Part shown: piece after piece, positions 61,741 to 64,000 of the stretch
Position numbering within the stretch: position 1 is the stretch's first letter
Layout: each line of letters begins with the position of its first letter
Source: an uncultured Arenicella sp.
GTDB lineage: Bacteria > Pseudomonadota > Gammaproteobacteria > Arenicellales > Arenicellaceae
NCBI GenBank assembly: GCA_938048185.1
Contig: CALIVT010000026.1
Span: 1 to 64,000, forward strand
Length of the DNA: 64,000 nt
Direction of reading: 5' to 3'
Notes under the pieces: generated by a model
What the model saw: the letters and a program-made list of their open reading frames with translations, nothing else
Told to the model about the DNA's origin: nothing
Database searches by the model: none
Program-made: the position numbers and the translations under genes

Positions 61741-61931
61741 GCTTGTTGCTCCTTTATCTTTATTGATCACGCGGGCTATTCGTCGATCTATTAGGTGGGT
61801 TTAGAAGCCTTGAGGGTCAGTGCCTTGGATAGAAACTAACGTTAAAGTTAGTGGCAGGGCAATCTCGGTGTATGACGCGGCCAAAAAGCTGGCTATACTT
61901 GCCTGCAGTCGACACGGGTAAAAACCGATCT

Positions 61932-64000
61932 ATGGATTCACAAAAATTTATCGTTATCTCTAGTGGCCACGTGCTGCCTGATTTTACGGTTGAACAAGTT
62001 GCACAAAATCTAGCCAAACACTACAAGAAGCCAATCGATGTAATGATCGATATGCTTATCTGTGGCGAGCCTCGAAAGGTCAAATCAATGGCCACTCGCG
62101 CGCAGGCTAAGAGCAAATGCGCTCAACTGAGTAGCCTAGGATTACGTTGCTATTTTACTGAGCTGGGTAACGACGGGAGTGACCAACCCAGCATGTATAC
62201 CCGTGCAAGTTACATGGACGACACGCCGGTTGGCGACGTTGGCGATTTACCGCCGCCCGAAGACGTGGCTGAGCCGCATGTTGGTGACGAGCCCGAGCAT
62301 TCCGAAATGTTCGACGAAGCTATTTTCGATGAGGTATTAGCGCAGGCCGCCAGCGGGCGCACAAAAAAAGTGCTACTGATCGTAGTGCTGCCTATATTGC
62401 TTATTGCGGGTTTACTCGGCGGCGGTTACTTTCTATTCACCACGCTTCTCAGCTCGCAGGTTCCGCAAGCGATGGTTGAGGTTGAATCAGCCCTATATGA
62501 GGTAAACGAGCCATCGGTAATGGCCTATGCGAACCTGAAGCAGTTAAAGCGCATTGCAAATATTACCGGTTACGATCAGCTGCAACGCGACAGCATGCAA
62601 GCGATGCGCAGTGCTCAATTCTTACAACCATTGGCTCGCGGTAATTATCTGTTCGAACACACGGACTTCATCTCCGCAAGCGTGAATGTTGACAGCGCGC
62701 AAGGCTCGGTATCAAACGAATGGTTGACGGTATTACTCGGCCGCTTCGATGCTCAATTAGTACAAGAGCAGTTGTCGTCAAGCTATGAGTTAGACTCTGC
62801 GTCCCCCGGGATATTTAAGCTAAAGCACGTCAGTAAGTTGGTGGGTGGTGTAATTTGCCCGCTCGACTCACAGGCGCAACTGAGACAAAGCTCGAGCTAT
62901 ATTTACGTGGGCGATGAGAAGGTAATCTTCGCGAGCGATCTTAGGTTGCTGAACAGGCTGCTACGAAGTATTCGTCGTGCTGGTGATTTTGACCGTACTT
63001 CGAACGCGCCAATTTTAGCTCAATGGCAGTCGTATCGCCAAGGCTCTTTGCTGGCGACACAGTTCTTCACGCCTAGCTCGATTGAACAAAACCCAATCGC
63101 TAATTTGGTGCTTAACGCTGTGAATGGCAATGTAAGTTTTGACTCGGTAGGCATGCGGGTTGAGACTGCGCTTGTCAACCGCGGCGTAAGGCTTGAGCTA
63201 GACGGCTTTAGTTCTGATTCTCGTGTTATCGAGAATGCAGGAACAATAATTGAGCGTGGAATCAGAACACATTTTGACGATGCGGCGCCGTCGCTCGCTA
63301 AACTGAAGTCGCGTTTGAGCGTCACTACGGGCGACGCTATTACCATTGCGGTAACGTTGAATAGCGCGCTGCTGCATGATGCTAAGGCTTTAGCCTCTGA
63401 CGTGTTAAGCGAGCTAATCGGTGACATAGGTGGTAACGAGCGCGATATTGTGCCGGAAAAAATCACGTCAAAGCCTTGGGACTACACCGCTAACCTCGAG
63501 TTAGTGAGTGCCTTAAATGTCGACGCTAACGCGCAATTTACGTTAGCCCCGAGCGAGACTTATCAGCCGTTGTTTACGAAAGGCAATGCGGCTGTGTTCG
63601 TTGAGTCTATTGGTCAGATACCCGCGCCGACGAATAGCGTTGATCAGGCGAACCCTGTGCAAGTTGCGCTGAAAGTAAAGCGGCAAGTACCCGCGAACAT
63701 AAATGCAATGTCATGGGGTGAGTCAGGCGTGATTCAACGATTGATGATCACCGATGTTTTGAATGGTGAAGGCCAACAGTTGATCGCTGATGAGCATTGC
63801 AAAAGCGGCACGCATGGCTTAGAAACAAACCAGCAAGCGAGTGCGCAATCTAGTTTAAACGCGTCGAAGCTCGACACCTCTAAATCAGTGAGACTGAACT
63901 CGGGCAGCTCTATCAGTGATATTGCCCAGGTTAAAGGTTGGTCTGAGATTGTAATTCCGACACAGATAGAGAAAAGTACGCTGTCTATGGACGGGGCGCG
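61932..64000 (+). CDS. Single-TM protein with large periplasmic part (3' end outside the window)
   Basis: The ATG at 61932 opens a frame of 689 codons still open at the right edge, so the gene is partial. The N-terminal 145 residues are cytosolic: a small domain (FIVISSGHVLPDFTVEQVAQN... KPIDVMIDMLICG) and an acidic proline-rich linker. One TM follows at about 147-170 (VLLIVVLPILLIAGLLGGGY). The periplasmic part of more than 500 residues has few motifs; its N-terminal segment includes LKQLKRIANITGYDQLQ. The layout suggests an envelope-sensing or secretion-linked protein, but I recognise no family. Confidence 0.82.
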   Translation, partial: MDSQKFIVISSGHVLPDFTVEQVAQNLAKHYKKPIDVMIDMLICGEPRKVKSMATRAQAKSKCAQLSSLGLRCYFTELGNDGSDQPSMYTRASYMDDTPVGDVGDLPPPEDVAEPHVGDEPEHSEMFDEAIFDEVLAQAASGRTKKVLLIVVLPILLIAGLLGGGYFLFTTLLSSQVPQAMVEVESALYEVNEPSVMAYANLKQLKRIANITGYDQLQRDSMQAMRSAQFLQPLARGNYLFEHTDFISASVNVDSAQGSVSNEWLTVLLGRFDAQLVQEQLSSSYELDSASPGIFKLKHVSKLVGGVICPLDSQAQLRQSSSYIYVGDEKVIFASDLRLLNRLLRSIRRAGDFDRTSNAPILAQWQSYRQGSLLATQFFTPSSIEQNPIANLVLNAVNGNVSFDSVGMRVETALVNRGVRLELDGFSSDSRVIENAGTIIERGIRTHFDDAAPSLAKLKSRLSVTTGDAITIAVTLNSALLHDAKALASDVLSELIGDIGGNERDIVPEKITSKPWDYTANLELVSALNVDANAQFTLAPSETYQPLFTKGNAAVFVESIGQIPAPTNSVDQANPVQVALKVKRQVPANINAMSWGESGVIQRLMITDVLNGEGQQLIADEHCKSGTHGLETNQQASAQSSLNASKLDTSKSVRLNSGSSISDIAQVKGWSEIVIPTQIEKSTLSMDGA

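Noticed and set aside
1-64000. CRISPR array, tRNA or rRNA genes
   Set aside because: The repeats present are head-to-tail without spacers, or are structured attC sites. No tRNA cloverleaf or rRNA segment was recognised by eye, though a covariance search could still find a small RNA.

Overview
The window is chromosomal DNA of a Gram-negative bacterium, most probably a marine, heterotrophic gammaproteobacterium. The grounds are three TonB-dependent receptors, many lipoproteins and exported peptidases, class I purE with purK, a PqiA-type membrane protein, and protein families typical of that class (COG4798 methyltransferase, DUF2937, RimK-related ligase module). I cannot name the genus. No rRNA, tRNA, CRISPR array, phage or insertion sequence was seen.

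Bases 1 to about 4640 are the distal end of an integron gene-cassette array. Small plus-strand genes of mostly unknown function alternate with attC-like sites. For several cassettes the first bases after the GTT crossover are the exact reverse complement of the 7-bp R'' box of that same cassette's own attC, as expected of real cassettes. The integrase and attI should lie to the left, outside the window. The cassettes encode lipoproteins and secreted cysteine-containing proteins, an HNH endonuclease with HNH-associated repeats, a two-TM protein and unknown cytosolic proteins. Several are broken: a frameshifted gene, a BrnT-toxin remnant reading through a decayed attC, and two shortened attC sites. 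Just beyond the array are an HTH gene and an ABA4-like membrane gene, each interrupted by one in-frame TGA, with a 95-aa orphan family member between them that has a paralogue at 44.2 kb.

From 6 to 24 kb are mostly stand-alone genes: an exported methyltransferase, an exported M17 aminopeptidase, a DMT exporter divergent from a MocR regulator, a membrane AraC regulator, a large periplasmic protein and an S9 peptidase lipoprotein. These are followed by a module (17.4-22.0 kb) of an exported aspartoacylase-like hydrolase, a retropepsin-like lipoprotein, an inactive-transglutaminase 7-TM protein and a RimK-like ATP-grasp ligase. The last three are 6 bp apart and look like one uncharacterised system joining and cleaving amide bonds across the envelope. 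An M48 lipoprotein, a VOC protein and a PqiA-domain protein complete the stretch.

From 24 to 44 kb are a 970-aa TonB receptor, a YkgJ-type protein, a HEXXH membrane protein, an OmpA-like lipoprotein, an ankyrin-repeat membrane protein, a fasciclin protein, a LysR/bicupin/racemase-like cluster, and purKE behind a collapsed sbtA-sbtB bicarbonate transporter. Then come a 1270-aa gingipain-like C25 protease, an exported DUF4097 protein, a glycine-rich-domain protein and an NAD(P)-binding protein.

From 44 to 64 kb are two more TonB receptors, an rRNA/tRNA methyltransferase translationally coupled to a GT-C-like membrane protein, a Tat-exported vanadium haloperoxidase, a GNAT acetyltransferase, an M1 aminopeptidase lipoprotein, a LuxR-type regulator fused to an alpha/beta-hydrolase that lacks its serine, and a single-TM protein running off the right edge. 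Unrelated short tandem duplications (12-24 bp units) recur at gene ends and between genes throughout.
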